Assembly (NCBI GenBank): GCA_945271295.1
Contig: CALYPG010000020.1
Span: 1 to 48,669, forward strand
DNA: 48,669 bases
Source of the DNA: an uncultured Gilliamella sp.
GTDB lineage: Bacteria > Pseudomonadota > Gammaproteobacteria > Enterobacterales > Orbaceae
Direction: 5' to 3'
The stretch's first letter is position 1. Every line of letters begins with the position of its first letter. Below are positions 1-9,068 of the stretch, one piece after another. Position numbers and translations under genes: made by a program. Below the pieces are notes generated by a model. That model did not search any database. It saw only the letters and a list, made by a program, of their open reading frames with translations, and had not been told where the DNA came from.

Positions 1-34
1 AAAATTGTATTTTGAAAGGATTAAGGAATAACTT

Positions 35-199
35 ATGAAATATTCATTTTATATTAGCATTATTTTTTCTTTGTTTAGTACATATTGTTATAGCCAATCC
101 TTTGATATAGATGAAAAATATCGGGGAGATCTATTTTTTAGTAAAATAGATATGCAAAAATTGGGACAAGATTGTATACGACATTTAACTCCCCCATGA
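35..199 (+). CDS. Short secreted peptide, possibly a truncated gene
   Basis: ATG at 35 follows a good Shine-Dalgarno sequence (AAGGA). The reading frame encodes 54 residues. Residues 1-20 look like a Sec signal peptide: Lys2, a hydrophobic core rich in Ile, Phe and Ser, then a polar stretch around YSQS. The mature part would be only about 34 residues, with Cys47 near its end, and it stops abruptly at TGA 197-199. That is short for a secreted protein, and the sequence just after the stop (about 200-345) has an inverted repeat. The peptide may therefore be the 5' remnant of a longer gene. It faces the DKNYY lipoprotein gene convergently. No family is recognised, and a genuine small secreted protein is possible. 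Confidence 0.45.
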   Translation: MKYSFYISIIFSLFSTYCYSQSFDIDEKYRGDLFFSKIDMQKLGQDCIRHLTPP

Positions 200-206
200 G
201 TGTTTA

Positions 207-265
207 ACCGCATTAGATATAAAGCGCTCATTAAGCCGTAAAGGTTGCCTGTAATATAATGCGGT
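207..265. repeat. Inverted repeat in a possible inserted or decayed segment
   Basis: A perfect 9-bp inverted repeat, ACCGCATTA at 207-215 and TAATGCGGT at 257-265, brackets about 41 bp. It lies between the end of the short secreted peptide and the end of the convergent lipoprotein gene. It has no T-run typical of a terminator. It may belong to a dispersed repeat that truncated the upstream gene, but nothing else in the window matches it. Confidence 0.35.
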
Positions 266-344
266 AGTTGAAATGACATTTAAAGCGATTAAAACCGAAT
301 TTGTTTCAAACACGGTATTTGATTCAAAACGCGTGGACATGCCA

Positions 345-1613
345 TTATTGTTTTTTATTGCTAAAATATTTTTTGATAAGGAATGCCTTAAATTTTTCAT
401 CTATATCTAATTGAACAAAATCATCATAACTTAATTCATGATTACCATAATAAATCTTGTTATTATCATAACCAAGCTCTGTGGTTAAAGTTCCCTCATC
501 ACAAGTTTCTTGAATAAGGAAAACATTAAATTCCTGAGCATTTGCTCCGAGTACTTCTCTATCAATAAAATAGATTCTATTATCATCTTTTATATAGTTA
601 CCAATTATTTGACTTTTTTGTGGTTCAAGATCAAGTATTCGCATTTGGATATCTGTTGCAAAGCTTTCAACAGCAATATAAATATGCTGATTGTCACTAT
701 AATATATGGAATTATTAATTTGATGAAATTCTTTCGCATTAATGATATCTTTCAACTCAATTATTTTATTGGTTTTTAAATCCCTAGCCCTACTTTCATA
801 ATTATAATGTTTCAAATCATCTGTGCGCCAATAACGAAAATATTGCAAATAATAATTACCTTTATTATCTGTATATAGAATATCTTTTATATGAGAATAT
901 GGAATAATAGCAGCTTGTTTAGCAAAATATTTTGCTTTTAATTTTGCTATTTCTTCTGGTGCAAAATAATATGTATTAACTAAATTTTTAAAACAGTCAT
1001 AATTACAATTTTTGCTAAACCAATAAATATTGTTTTTATCTGTAGCAAATATATACACTTGTTGGTCTTTTATTGAAGGTATAAGGGATTTTGATTCCGT
1101 GGTAAATGAATTTATATCTGCTTGAATAACTTCAACTCCGTCACAGTATATTTTATTTGCTGCACGTAAATAACAACCTCCTAAAACTTCATAGTCAGCT
1201 ATCGAACTGGCAATAAAAAATTGTTTTTTTTGCGGATCAAAAATATAAACATAGTTTTTATCTTTATAATAATAAATATCATGGCCATTTTTTAAATAGT
1301 TTGTGTCTATAATTTTTAATTTATCTGCAGGGAAATGATATAACTTAGCAAAGGTATCCACATCTATTATATCTTTTAAAAACACTAATTTTTGCGTTTT
1401 GGGATCGATGATCTTGGAAAAATGTACAATGCTTTCATCTATTGGCTGTGATGGTTCAGGGATATTAATTGTTAATTCATTATTTTTGTTATAGGTTAAT
1501 AAATCAATATTGGGTTTTGGGTTTGATATTTTATCTGCGTCATTTTTATCACAGCCATAAACAAGTAACGATAAAAAGCAAAAAAATATTACTCGACAGC
1601 CTAAGTGTTGCAT
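345..1613 (-). CDS. DKNYY-type lipoprotein
   Basis: This 422-residue protein starts at an ATG with AGGAG about 7 bases upstream. Residues 1-21 form a lipoprotein signal peptide with the lipobox L-V-Y-G-C, so Cys21 should be lipidated. The mature part contains several degenerate repeats with Asp/Lys-Asn-x-Tyr/Ile-Tyr patterns, such as YYYKDKNYVYIFD, DKNNIYWFSKNC, YSDNQHIYIA and DDNRIYFIDRE. These are characteristic of the DKNYY family, whose biochemical role is unknown. Such proteins are predicted to be envelope-exposed repeat proteins. The gene is monocistronic. Its C-terminus is intact and ends in a Lys-rich tail. Family assignment is fairly secure; function is not. Confidence 0.75.
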   Translation of the reverse strand: MQHLGCRVIFFCFLSLLVYGCDKNDADKISNPKPNIDLLTYNKNNELTINIPEPSQPIDESIVHFSKIIDPKTQKLVFLKDIIDVDTFAKLYHFPADKLKIIDTNYLKNGHDIYYYKDKNYVYIFDPQKKQFFIASSIADYEVLGGCYLRAANKIYCDGVEVIQADINSFTTESKSLIPSIKDQQVYIFATDKNNIYWFSKNCNYDCFKNLVNTYYFAPEEIAKLKAKYFAKQAAIIPYSHIKDILYTDNKGNYYLQYFRYWRTDDLKHYNYESRARDLKTNKIIELKDIINAKEFHQINNSIYYSDNQHIYIAVESFATDIQMRILDLEPQKSQIIGNYIKDDNRIYFIDREVLGANAQEFNVFLIQETCDEGTLTTELGYDNNKIYYGNHELSYDDFVQLDIDEKFKAFLIKKYFSNKKQ

Positions 1614-1919
1614 AAATTACTCCTTATTGAAAACCTAAAATTATGTTATTCCTTTTTTTTAAAATTAGATTAGTATTAGCTCAGACCTAAAATCGTTTTT
1701 ATTGCTATTTTAAGTTCGGAAATTATTCGTACAAGTTCAAATTGAGTTTGATGGTCACAAATTATTTTATAGCCATGAAATATATGAGTAACATTGTTTT
1801 ATTAGACTCAGAGTTATTACTATATAACTTAAAATTATAAATGATTAATTAATAATATTGTTACCACCTTGCCATAAAATGATATGATTCTCACCGTTTT
1901 AATTTTTATAGAAATGAAT
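1614..1919. other. Divergent intergenic region
   Basis: About 300 AT-rich bases lie between the divergent DKNYY lipoprotein and the next lipoprotein gene. They must carry both promoters. I see no convincing operator, RNA gene or hairpin here. Confidence 0.4.
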
Positions 1920-2873
1920 ATGATGAAACGAATAAAATTTTTGCTTATTATTTTAAGTAGTATGCTGACTTTAACAGCTTGTTCTAAACCAGATTCTACC
2001 GAACATTGGATAGATAACCCAACAGCTAAAGAGATTAAATTAAAGATAGATGATAAGGAATTAACTATTCCAGCGAAATCAGGCATTAATTATAAGATTG
2101 AATATGGTAAACATACCTTATCTTACAATAATGATTCAGTTAATTTTTTTGTGAAACCTTTATTTTCTAAATCTCTCAAAAATATTGTACAACCTAAAAT
2201 TACTGGTTTTATTAATCCAACGCAAAGTAACTATATTTTTTATAAAATAGTCTATATTGATGACTCTAGTTCAGTAGCAACTGATAAATTTATTGAAGAT
2301 ATACAAAGGAATACTGAATATAAAACGCAAGTGATATTTGATGGTGAATTGCAAGAAGTGGAGGTACCTTTTACAGTAACTAATGAGCTATTTATTGAAA
2401 GAGATAAATATCCTTGGGAATTTTTTCTTGGAGAAAAAGTGCCAGATATTGTGGAACAAGATAAGGTAGCTACTGTGAAAGGAAAAATATTTCGGGAAGA
2501 TGAATTTTATGAATATATGAAAGATGATGTTGATTTCGAAAATCATATTAGTCTGCCTTCTAATCCTAAAAAATTTAATCAACTTTCTAAAATTGTCATT
2601 CCTGCTATTGATTTAGATAATATTAATTGTCCTGAAGGACGAGCCGATGTCGAGAAAAAAATAGCTACTTGGAATCATGTTTTAACTTTAACAGGTAGTG
2701 AATTTGCTAAGGAATATGACGATATGACATCAATGAATAATAGGGTTGCTACAAGTGAGATAAGCAATAAATGTTATCAAGATTATCAGAACGAAAGTTA
2801 TACAACTCAAGTGGAAAAAATTACTGATATTTATAATCAAAATCATAATTTAAATTTCTTTATAACAGATTGA
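1920..2873 (+). CDS. Unknown lipoprotein
   Basis: The frame is open from 1884, but the sensible start is one of the tandem ATGs at 1920/1923. From there a short basic N-terminus (MMKRIK) precedes a hydrophobic core and the lipobox L-T-A-C. No strong Shine-Dalgarno is visible. The mature N-terminal region, about 60 residues, reads as a small beta-rich domain (DNPTAKEIKLKIDDKEL followed by IPAKSG). The rest is charged, with a possible disulphide pair (NCPEG and NKCYQ) in the C-terminal third. I do not recognise the family. It is the second consecutive lipoprotein gene here but is transcribed away from the first, so a shared role is not indicated. Confidence 0.65.
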   Translation: MMKRIKFLLIILSSMLTLTACSKPDSTEHWIDNPTAKEIKLKIDDKELTIPAKSGINYKIEYGKHTLSYNNDSVNFFVKPLFSKSLKNIVQPKITGFINPTQSNYIFYKIVYIDDSSSVATDKFIEDIQRNTEYKTQVIFDGELQEVEVPFTVTNELFIERDKYPWEFFLGEKVPDIVEQDKVATVKGKIFREDEFYEYMKDDVDFENHISLPSNPKKFNQLSKIVIPAIDLDNINCPEGRADVEKKIATWNHVLTLTGSEFAKEYDDMTSMNNRVATSEISNKCYQDYQNESYTTQVEKITDIYNQNHNLNFFITD

Positions 2874-3051
2874 TTTTTATAATCAGGTAAGTGTATTGTT
2901 TAATGAAAAGATAATTATGGTAAATTATACCTTTCACAAAGGTAATACAGAAAATTATCATCTAATATTATTTTAATGAAAATGTGATTAAGATGCACGG
3001 TTTATAAAGATACAAATATTATTTGCCAGATTTACTAAGTAATTAACCTAA

Positions 3052-3084
3052 AAAGCCAATGATAAAATAACAATCATTGGCTTT
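3052..3084 (-). terminator. Terminator downstream of the GH43 gene
   Basis: A perfect 12-bp stem (AAAGCCAATGAT / ATCATTGGCTTT) has a 9-base loop. On the minus strand it ends in GGCTTTTT, a rho-independent terminator for the GH43-symporter operon, which ends at 3161. On the plus strand the tail is weaker (CTTTATAAA), but it may also stop the convergent lipoprotein transcript. Confidence 0.75.
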
Positions 3085-3160
3085 ATAAACTATGAATTTA
3101 TTGAAAAACAGGTCTATATAAATGTAATTATAGGCTTATCTTGCAATGTTATTTATTCTT

Positions 3161-4687
3161 TTATATATGAGTGATATTAAAATATTTAAATTCACATTTA
3201 CCCTGACTGTTTTGTTTTGATTCGGTAGAGGCAAAAATACCAATTTTAGCACCAACCCATTTACCTTTACCGGCGGCAAAATTACGTACGATTTGTTGCC
3301 ATTCACTATTTTGTTCCTGGTAGTAAAATTGACATATGCCGTTTAATCCTACCGTAACTTTAAATAGGCAATTTGGTGAACTTAAAGTTGTAATTTTTTC
3401 TCGATACTCATCAACTTTACCTGAATCTTTCATCCAACCATAGCGATAATATAAACTATATTCTCCATTGTAATAACTTATTACGAGCGCTGCATAGCGT
3501 TCACCATATATAATTAACCCTGCAAAATCACCAGATTGTTCGGCATTTAAATTTAATTCTGTTTGCGCTGTAAATTGAAACGATGAAAATTTTTGCAATA
3601 ACAAGTTTGGTGCAAAATAGAGTGTTTGTTGTTCATTACGATAAGGAAGGGGATAACAATTTAAGATTAATGCTTGATTATTATCGGTTAACCACTGCTT
3701 TTGTGGATTTGCTTGCCATTGCCATTGTAACCCATATTTCCCATGTGCAAAACTATCACTTGTTTGAATTGTATAGTCATCGGTATTACTAATAGATAGC
3801 GGTTTTTTCCAAGTTAACACGGGTTGCCCTGCATTATTATCTTTGATTTCACCGATTCTTGGCCAATCATCATCTGCCCAATACATCGGTTGTAAATGCA
3901 CAATTCGTCCATACAAATTTGCATCTTGAAAATGGACAAACCAACACTCTTTATTATCTAATTCAACCCAGCCACCTTGATGCGGTCCATTAATTGCTGT
4001 ATTACCTTGAAAAAGGACATTACGGGCAGTCCACGGACCTTTTATGTTTTTGCTACGTAATACTGTTTGCCAGCCAGTTTCAACCCCTCCTGCTGGTGCA
4101 AAAATATAATACCAACCATTTCTCTTATAAATTTTTGGACCTTCCAGTGTTGGCAAATCAGCAGTTCCGTCATAAATGATTGTACCTTCATCGATTAGTG
4201 CTGAACCATCACTTTTCATTTCAAATAATTGTAATTTATGTTTTATACCACTGCGGCTTTGTGCAAAAGCATGGACTAACCATGCACTGCCATCCTCATC
4301 CCAAAAAGGACATGGGTCTATCCAACCTAGAGCTGATTGTACACAATGAGGTTTACTCCATTCCCCCCATGGATCTTCGGTATGACACATGAAAATACCT
4401 TCATCAGGGGTACTAAAAAATACCCATAATTTATGATCATGATAGCGAATGGAAGGTGCCCAAACTCCTTTACCTGGCTGAACTTGGTCATAACCAGGTA
4501 GATCAAGTGATGAAAAAACATGATTGATAATGTGCCAATTGACCAGATCTTTTGAATGCAATATCGGTAATGCTGGCATATGATTAAAGCTTGATGACAC
4601 CATAAAAAAGTCATCATCAACTCTAACTATGTCCGGATCAGAATAATCGGCACAAATAATAGGATTTTTATAAAAATTAAGACTCAT
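3161..4687 (-). CDS. Glycoside hydrolase family 43 (beta-xylosidase / arabinofuranosidase type)
   Basis: This 508-residue enzyme has a five-bladed propeller GH43 domain at about residues 5-310. A C-terminal beta-sandwich (about 325-505) is typical of GH43 xylosidases. The catalytic triad can be placed: Asp17 in SDPD (general base), Asp124 in GWIDPCPFWDEDG (pKa modulator) and Glu182 in LEGPKIY (general acid). There is no signal peptide, so it acts in the cytoplasm on short oligosaccharides after import. It lies 46 bp downstream of a GPH symporter gene and is probably co-transcribed with it under the CRP site upstream. Xylo- or arabino-oligosaccharides are the likely substrates. Exact specificity cannot be read from sequence. 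Confidence 0.88.
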   Translation of the reverse strand: MSLNFYKNPIICADYSDPDIVRVDDDFFMVSSSFNHMPALPILHSKDLVNWHIINHVFSSLDLPGYDQVQPGKGVWAPSIRYHDHKLWVFFSTPDEGIFMCHTEDPWGEWSKPHCVQSALGWIDPCPFWDEDGSAWLVHAFAQSRSGIKHKLQLFEMKSDGSALIDEGTIIYDGTADLPTLEGPKIYKRNGWYYIFAPAGGVETGWQTVLRSKNIKGPWTARNVLFQGNTAINGPHQGGWVELDNKECWFVHFQDANLYGRIVHLQPMYWADDDWPRIGEIKDNNAGQPVLTWKKPLSISNTDDYTIQTSDSFAHGKYGLQWQWQANPQKQWLTDNNQALILNCYPLPYRNEQQTLYFAPNLLLQKFSSFQFTAQTELNLNAEQSGDFAGLIIYGERYAALVISYYNGEYSLYYRYGWMKDSGKVDEYREKITTLSSPNCLFKVTVGLNGICQFYYQEQNSEWQQIVRNFAAGKGKWVGAKIGIFASTESKQNSQGKCEFKYFNITHI

Positions 4688-4733
4688 ACAAATACCTTTT
4701 AATAAAACAACAGCAATAACATAAATAACTAAC

Positions 4734-6119
4734 TTATTGGTTACTTTCTAAATTCTTCTGTCTTGCTAGTAGATCACTTTGAATTTTTTCCATCATCTTG
4801 TCATCTAATTTATAAAAACGCATTAACCACCAAAGTAATAAATAGGAGAATGCAGGCCCAATTGTTAACAAGCCAATAATTCCCATTGTTGCTAGTGGGG
4901 TTTGTACATCAATACCGGCTTGATAGCCTAATAATCCTAAACAGATACCTACTAAAGCACCTGCGACAGCCATACCTAATTTTAAAGCGAATAGATTACC
5001 TGAAAAAGAGAGCCCTGTTGCTCGTACTCCAAATTTCCATTCACCATAGTCAGCTGCATTTGCCATCATATTCCATTTAAATGGTTGATACATTGAATGG
5101 AAAAAGCCTATTAAGAAATAAAGTGGAAAGACGACAGATAACCAAACTGGCGGGATAAAAAACATGATTACACCGATAGCAAATAAGATTAAGTTAATAT
5201 TTTTGAATAATTGAATAGCGGTAAAACGTTTAGCGAAAAAGCCCGCCGTCATAGCACCTAAAATTGTACCAACAACTGAAGTTGATACAAAAGCGGATTT
5301 CATAGCTGTACCTGCTGCTGAGCTTATACCTCCCATCATTAAATAAGTTGCATAATAAAGTGTTGCTGAACTACGCATTACTCCAGCCATACTGGAAAAA
5401 AATGTAATAATTGCAACAATACACCATTGATCATTCGCTAATAAACATTTTAAGTCTTTTTTTACACTGACCTTCTTATCTTCAATAGGCATAACACGTT
5501 CTTTGGTCGTGGCAAAACAGAAGATTAACATGCCAATAGCCATGACTCCCATAACCGCCATAGTTAGTTGGAAACCAAGTTGTTTGTTTTCCTTACCAAA
5601 CCAATCGACTAAAAATAAAGTACCAATAGATACCATTAAACCTGAGGCTGAAGAGATAGTAAAACGAAAAGACTGAGCAGAAAGGCGATCTTTTTCATCA
5701 CGTGTAATGACACCACCTAATGCACAATAAGGAATATTAATAAAGGTATAACACATCATTAATAATGCATAGGTAATGTAGGCATATAAAAGTTTACCGG
5801 AATCACCAAAATCAGGAGTTGTGTAGGTCATAACAGCCAAGACTGCATAAGGAATAGCAAACCAAATTAACCAAGGCCGAAATCGCCCCCATCTGGTTTT
5901 GGTACGATCGGCAATCATACCTGTTATAGGATCGATGATTGCATCAAAAATACGAGTTGCAAGAAACATTATTCCTACAGCTGCAGCTGAAAGCCCATAA
6001 ATATCGGTATAAAAAAAAGTTAAGAACATTGTTACAGATGAATAAACAATTCCACATGCTGCATCACCCATTCCAAAACCTATTTTCTCCATGACTGATA
6101 ACTTTTTATTATTATCCAT
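4734..6119 (-). CDS. GPH-family (glycoside-pentoside-hexuronide:cation) sugar symporter
   Basis: This 461-residue membrane protein has about 12 transmembrane segments. I place the start at ATG 6119 because AGGAG lies about 6 bases upstream, and the protein then begins MDNNKKLSVMEKIGFGMGD, as in the family. An upstream in-frame start at 6149 has no support. The family's signature loop is visible as DAIIDPITGMIADRTKTRWGRFRPW. GPH proteins import sugars with Na+ or H+, and members such as XynT, XylP and YicJ import xylosides. The GH43 gene directly downstream suggests a xylan-derived oligosaccharide as cargo. The gene is first in the operon, behind a near-perfect CRP site. Confidence 0.9.
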   Translation of the reverse strand: MDNNKKLSVMEKIGFGMGDAACGIVYSSVTMFLTFFYTDIYGLSAAAVGIMFLATRIFDAIIDPITGMIADRTKTRWGRFRPWLIWFAIPYAVLAVMTYTTPDFGDSGKLLYAYITYALLMMCYTFINIPYCALGGVITRDEKDRLSAQSFRFTISSASGLMVSIGTLFLVDWFGKENKQLGFQLTMAVMGVMAIGMLIFCFATTKERVMPIEDKKVSVKKDLKCLLANDQWCIVAIITFFSSMAGVMRSSATLYYATYLMMGGISSAAGTAMKSAFVSTSVVGTILGAMTAGFFAKRFTAIQLFKNINLILFAIGVIMFFIPPVWLSVVFPLYFLIGFFHSMYQPFKWNMMANAADYGEWKFGVRATGLSFSGNLFALKLGMAVAGALVGICLGLLGYQAGIDVQTPLATMGIIGLLTIGPAFSYLLLWWLMRFYKLDDKMMEKIQSDLLARQKNLESNQ

Positions 6120-6500
6120 CACAATCTCCTTATCACAATATAAAAACAATTTATAAATTTCTATTTATTAATAATTTATTAGTACTTACAAATTATCAAA
6201 AAATAACGGTAAATTGAGTTTATAAAATTAGTTTTTAAAACAATATTATGATTTTACGTACTGCAATTACGTTATATTGTTAATGTGATAGATATCACAA
6301 TTTTCTTTATGATATTTATTCGTCGATGTGATCGCTTTTTGGATAAAAAATTGGGCAATTTTAAGTGCTAAGTTTAAAAGAGTAAGTAATTAGAACAGTA
6401 CTATTGCCGCTAATCAAAAGATAGAAGTATTAGATTGATAGCCAAATCAATGAGTTAAAACCTTTAAGGTATGGGTTATTGATTGAGTAGCTTTGAATGC
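6120..6500. other. Promoter region of the sugar operon
   Basis: This stretch of about 380 bp upstream of the symporter holds the CRP site at 6284-6299. Near the MATE gene end there is a possible weak terminator: AATCAAT at 6445-6451 pairs with ATTGATT at 6478-6484 around an ACCTTTAAGGT palindrome. No gene is seen. Confidence 0.45.
6284..6299. promoter_or_regulatory. CRP-cAMP binding site
   Basis: TGTGATAGATATCACA matches the CRP consensus TGTGA-N6-TCACA in both half-sites. Its centre is about 172 bp upstream of the symporter ATG, which leaves room for a class I or class II promoter and a leader. Catabolite control fits a plant-sugar uptake operon. Confidence 0.8.
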
Positions 6501-7913
6501 TTAAATTCGCTTTTGATGACGCCATAGCCATTTTCCACTGATTAAACGATAATAGAAGAATATGCTGCGTATAATCCAATCAAGGAACATGCCAAACCAA
6601 ACGCCAATTACCCCAAAACCGAAATAAACGCCTAAAAAATAACCAGCTACAATTCGGCACATCCACATACTACCAATTGCTACCCACATAGTGTAATTGG
6701 CATCTTTAGCGCCTTTAAAGCCATATGGCAAAACAAACGAGGATGCCCAAAATGGTGTAAATAATGCATTAAACCAAAGTAAATATTTAGCAATTTCGAT
6801 TACTTCTTTATCATTTGTGTAGAGTGAACTTAAAAAGCCCGCAAAAGGAATGGATAGAAGTGCCAAAAAGCATAATAAAAAAGTCGTTAAATGAAAGATG
6901 AATTTCAACTGCCGGGTTGGTTGATAAATTTGCCCCATACCAATACGTTTGCCAACGATTATAGTTGATGTTGCACCTAAAGTGTTACCAGGTAAATTCA
7001 ATAAGCCTGCAATTGAAAATGCAATAAAATTAGCGGCTATGGTTGATGTTCCCATTCCTGCTACAAACGTTTGGGTTAACAGTTTGCCGATATTGAACAT
7101 GACTGATTCAACACTCGCGGGAATTCCAATACTAAGAATATCTATAAGAATTTTACCATTAAATGAGTGAAAGTAACTGCGAAAAGGTATAAATAAAGCT
7201 CTGCTTGGTTTGATTGTTAACACCAGTAATATAAAAAACATACCACAATAACGAGCAACCGTTATGCCTATCCCTGCACCTACAAACCCTAGACCGTTCC
7301 AATCAAAAATACCATAAATTAAGATATAACTTATTATTAGATTAAGAATATTCATTATGATATTTAAATACATGGGTAATATGGTATTGCCTGCTCCCCG
7401 CAGCGCACCACAACCCACTAAAATAAATGCTAAAGCAGGGTAACCTAATACTGTTAGTCTAAGAAAGGTTAAGGAAAGATTTTTTACGTCAGGATCAGCC
7501 TTTCCAGCAATGAGATCAATAATCCAATAACCTGAAAATTCTACTAAAATGAATAGCAAAATCGAAATTAAGACCAATAATGTTATAGATTGTCTAGCGG
7601 CAAAAACCGCTTTTTTTTTGTTATGGCGACCTAGACTAAAAGCGACCACCACGGATGTTCCAAGCGCAACTGCCATAAAAAATGACATAATAATCATATT
7701 GAAACTTTCGGCTAATCCTACAGCAGCCATTTCAGCTTTGCCGATCCAACTTACTAAAAAGGTACTAAAAATTCCCATTAATATCACTGACAAGTTTTCA
7801 ATGAAAATAGGAAAAGCTAAAGGATAAATTTCTCTCCATAGTAATACATTGTTTGAATGCCGTTTTTTATATAATTGTGACTTTTTTATGCATTCAATAA
7901 AGTGTACATTCAA
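6501..7913 (-). CDS. MATE family multidrug/Na+ exporter
   Basis: This 470-residue protein has about 12 transmembrane helices in two related halves, typical of MATE exporters. Family features include a long hydrophilic N-terminus leading into REIYPLAFPIFIENL, the segment GVGxAxSFN-like EMAAVGLAESFN, and the helix-7 region GIPASVESVMFNIGKL that restarts the second half. MATE proteins expel cationic compounds using Na+ or H+ gradients. There is no other in-frame Met for about 45 residues, so the ATG at 7913 is the best start, although its Shine-Dalgarno (AAGG) is rather distant. The gene is divergent from queH. The substrate cannot be inferred. Confidence 0.88.
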   Translation of the reverse strand: MNVHFIECIKKSQLYKKRHSNNVLLWREIYPLAFPIFIENLSVILMGIFSTFLVSWIGKAEMAAVGLAESFNMIIMSFFMAVALGTSVVVAFSLGRHNKKKAVFAARQSITLLVLISILLFILVEFSGYWIIDLIAGKADPDVKNLSLTFLRLTVLGYPALAFILVGCGALRGAGNTILPMYLNIIMNILNLIISYILIYGIFDWNGLGFVGAGIGITVARYCGMFFILLVLTIKPSRALFIPFRSYFHSFNGKILIDILSIGIPASVESVMFNIGKLLTQTFVAGMGTSTIAANFIAFSIAGLLNLPGNTLGATSTIIVGKRIGMGQIYQPTRQLKFIFHLTTFLLCFLALLSIPFAGFLSSLYTNDKEVIEIAKYLLWFNALFTPFWASSFVLPYGFKGAKDANYTMWVAIGSMWMCRIVAGYFLGVYFGFGVIGVWFGMFLDWIIRSIFFYYRLISGKWLWRHQKRI

Positions 7914-8038
7914 TTTTAGACCTTAACTTTGATACCTTGAAATGTGGACGCCATTATAACTCCATTATTTAATAAAAATGAATTTATGTTTTAAAAATAA
8001 TTGATAAATCTTATAAATAAGTACTATTAATGTTGAAC

Positions 8039-8067
8039 TTGAATGGTGAATGGCTTCACTATATTAT
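8039..8067 (+). promoter_or_regulatory. Candidate sigma-70 promoter for queH
   Basis: TTGAAT (8039-8044) and TATTAT (8062-8067) are separated by exactly 17 bp. This places the transcription start near 8075, about 40 bases before the queH ATG. Confidence 0.5.
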
Positions 8068-8112
8068 AGCGTGGATAAAAAACTTTAATCATCAAAGTAA
8101 ATTTGAGTCTTT

Positions 8113-8826
8113 ATGCTAATTAATGCCAAAACTATTCTTGAAAAATTAAATCCACATAATAAAGTGAATTATGATTCGGTGTTAAAAGAGGTCATTACAG
8201 ATTGGCAATCGGGATCAATACGACCTAAATTGTTAATACATAGTTGCTGTGCGCCTTGTAGTACCTATGTTTTAGAATATTTGGCTCAATATGCTGACAT
8301 TACTATTTATTTTGCTAATTCGAATATTCATCCTCGGGTCGAATATGAATATAGAAGCGTGGTTCAACAAAAATTTATCACTGATTTCAACCAAAAAACG
8401 AATAATAATGTTCAATTTTTGCAGGCACCTTATCAACCAGCAGAATTTATAAAGCAAGTTGAACATTTACGTGATGCACCAGAAGGTGGTGAGCGTTGTC
8501 ATATATGTTATAAAATGCGCTTAGATTTAGCTGCAATTAAAGCGCTAGAACTCGGATTTGATTATTTTGCGAGTGCTTTGACTTTAAGTCCTAAAAAAAA
8601 TAGCCAAAAAATCAATGAAATTGGTTTTGAAATTCAAGAGATTTTTTCGGTTAATTATCTTCCTTCAGATTTTAAAAAGAACAATGGATATAAGCGATCA
8701 ATTGAACTTTGTAAAGAATATGATGTTTATCGTCAGTGCTATTGTGGATGTATTTTTGCTGCTAAAGCGCAGGGAATTGATATGAAAAATGTAATTACTC
8801 TGGCAAAACAAAGTTTACAAAAATAA
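8113..8826 (+). CDS. queH: Epoxyqueuosine reductase QueH
   Basis: This 237-residue protein is of the DUF208/QueH family, which catalyses the last step of queuosine synthesis in tRNA (epoxyqueuosine to queuosine) and is unrelated to QueG. The expected cysteines are all present: the SCCAPCS motif (Cys45, Cys46, Cys49), GGERCHIC (Cys129, Cys132) and a C-terminal CYCGC cluster. These ligate the iron-sulphur cluster and form the redox-active pair. It is cytoplasmic, of normal family length and monocistronic behind its own promoter. QueH is most common in Firmicutes and anaerobes, though it also occurs in gammaproteobacteria. A copy of the 37-bp dispersed repeat lies 43 bases after the stop. Confidence 0.93.
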   Translation: MLINAKTILEKLNPHNKVNYDSVLKEVITDWQSGSIRPKLLIHSCCAPCSTYVLEYLAQYADITIYFANSNIHPRVEYEYRSVVQQKFITDFNQKTNNNVQFLQAPYQPAEFIKQVEHLRDAPEGGERCHICYKMRLDLAAIKALELGFDYFASALTLSPKKNSQKINEIGFEIQEIFSVNYLPSDFKKNNGYKRSIELCKEYDVYRQCYCGCIFAAKAQGIDMKNVITLAKQSLQK

Positions 8827-8868
8827 AGAACAATTAGCTTAATTTTTGAGATGATTTGCATTATTAAA

Positions 8869-8905
8869 TATACTAAAACGTATGCTATTCCTGAAACTTT
8901 TTGTC
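8869..8905 (+). repeat. 37-bp dispersed repeat, copy 1
   Basis: The unit begins TATACTAAAACGTATGC and continues through CCTGAAACTT. It is 32/37 identical to copy 2 (45903-45939) and about 28/37 identical to the inverted copy 3 (23916-23952). It lies just after queH. A 38-codon open frame runs across it (8851-8967) but is not supported as a gene. Confidence 0.7.
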
Positions 8906-9068
8906 ATAAAGTGCATTTAGAAGTAAGATTATTTTTATCTGACATATTAAAAAATAAAAAGTTTTAGATATAATATTTGATTATTTTAATGGACTAGAAT
9001 TAATTAAAACAATTTTTCTAAATTTGTATCCATAGGCTAGCAATCATTTTTAACTATGAGTTTGTTTT

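Noticed and set aside
185-400. A 71-codon minus-strand frame overlapping the end of the DKNYY gene
   Set aside because: It overlaps a better supported gene and the inverted repeat, with no clear ribosome binding site.
2928-2944. A short hairpin (TACCTTT / AAAGGTA) after the second lipoprotein gene
   Set aside because: Seven pairs with a three-base loop and no T-run; the stronger hairpin at 3052-3084 explains termination.
8055-8090. A preQ1-I riboswitch-like pattern (TTCAC / GTGGA stem followed by ATAAAAAACTT) just before queH
   Set aside because: A well spaced promoter (TTGAAT, 17 bp, TATTAT) places the transcription start inside the element, and the tail does not pair convincingly with the loop.
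8851-8967. A 38-codon open frame after queH
   Set aside because: It lies over the 37-bp repeat, has no convincing ribosome binding site, and the equivalent frame in copy 2 is broken by a stop.
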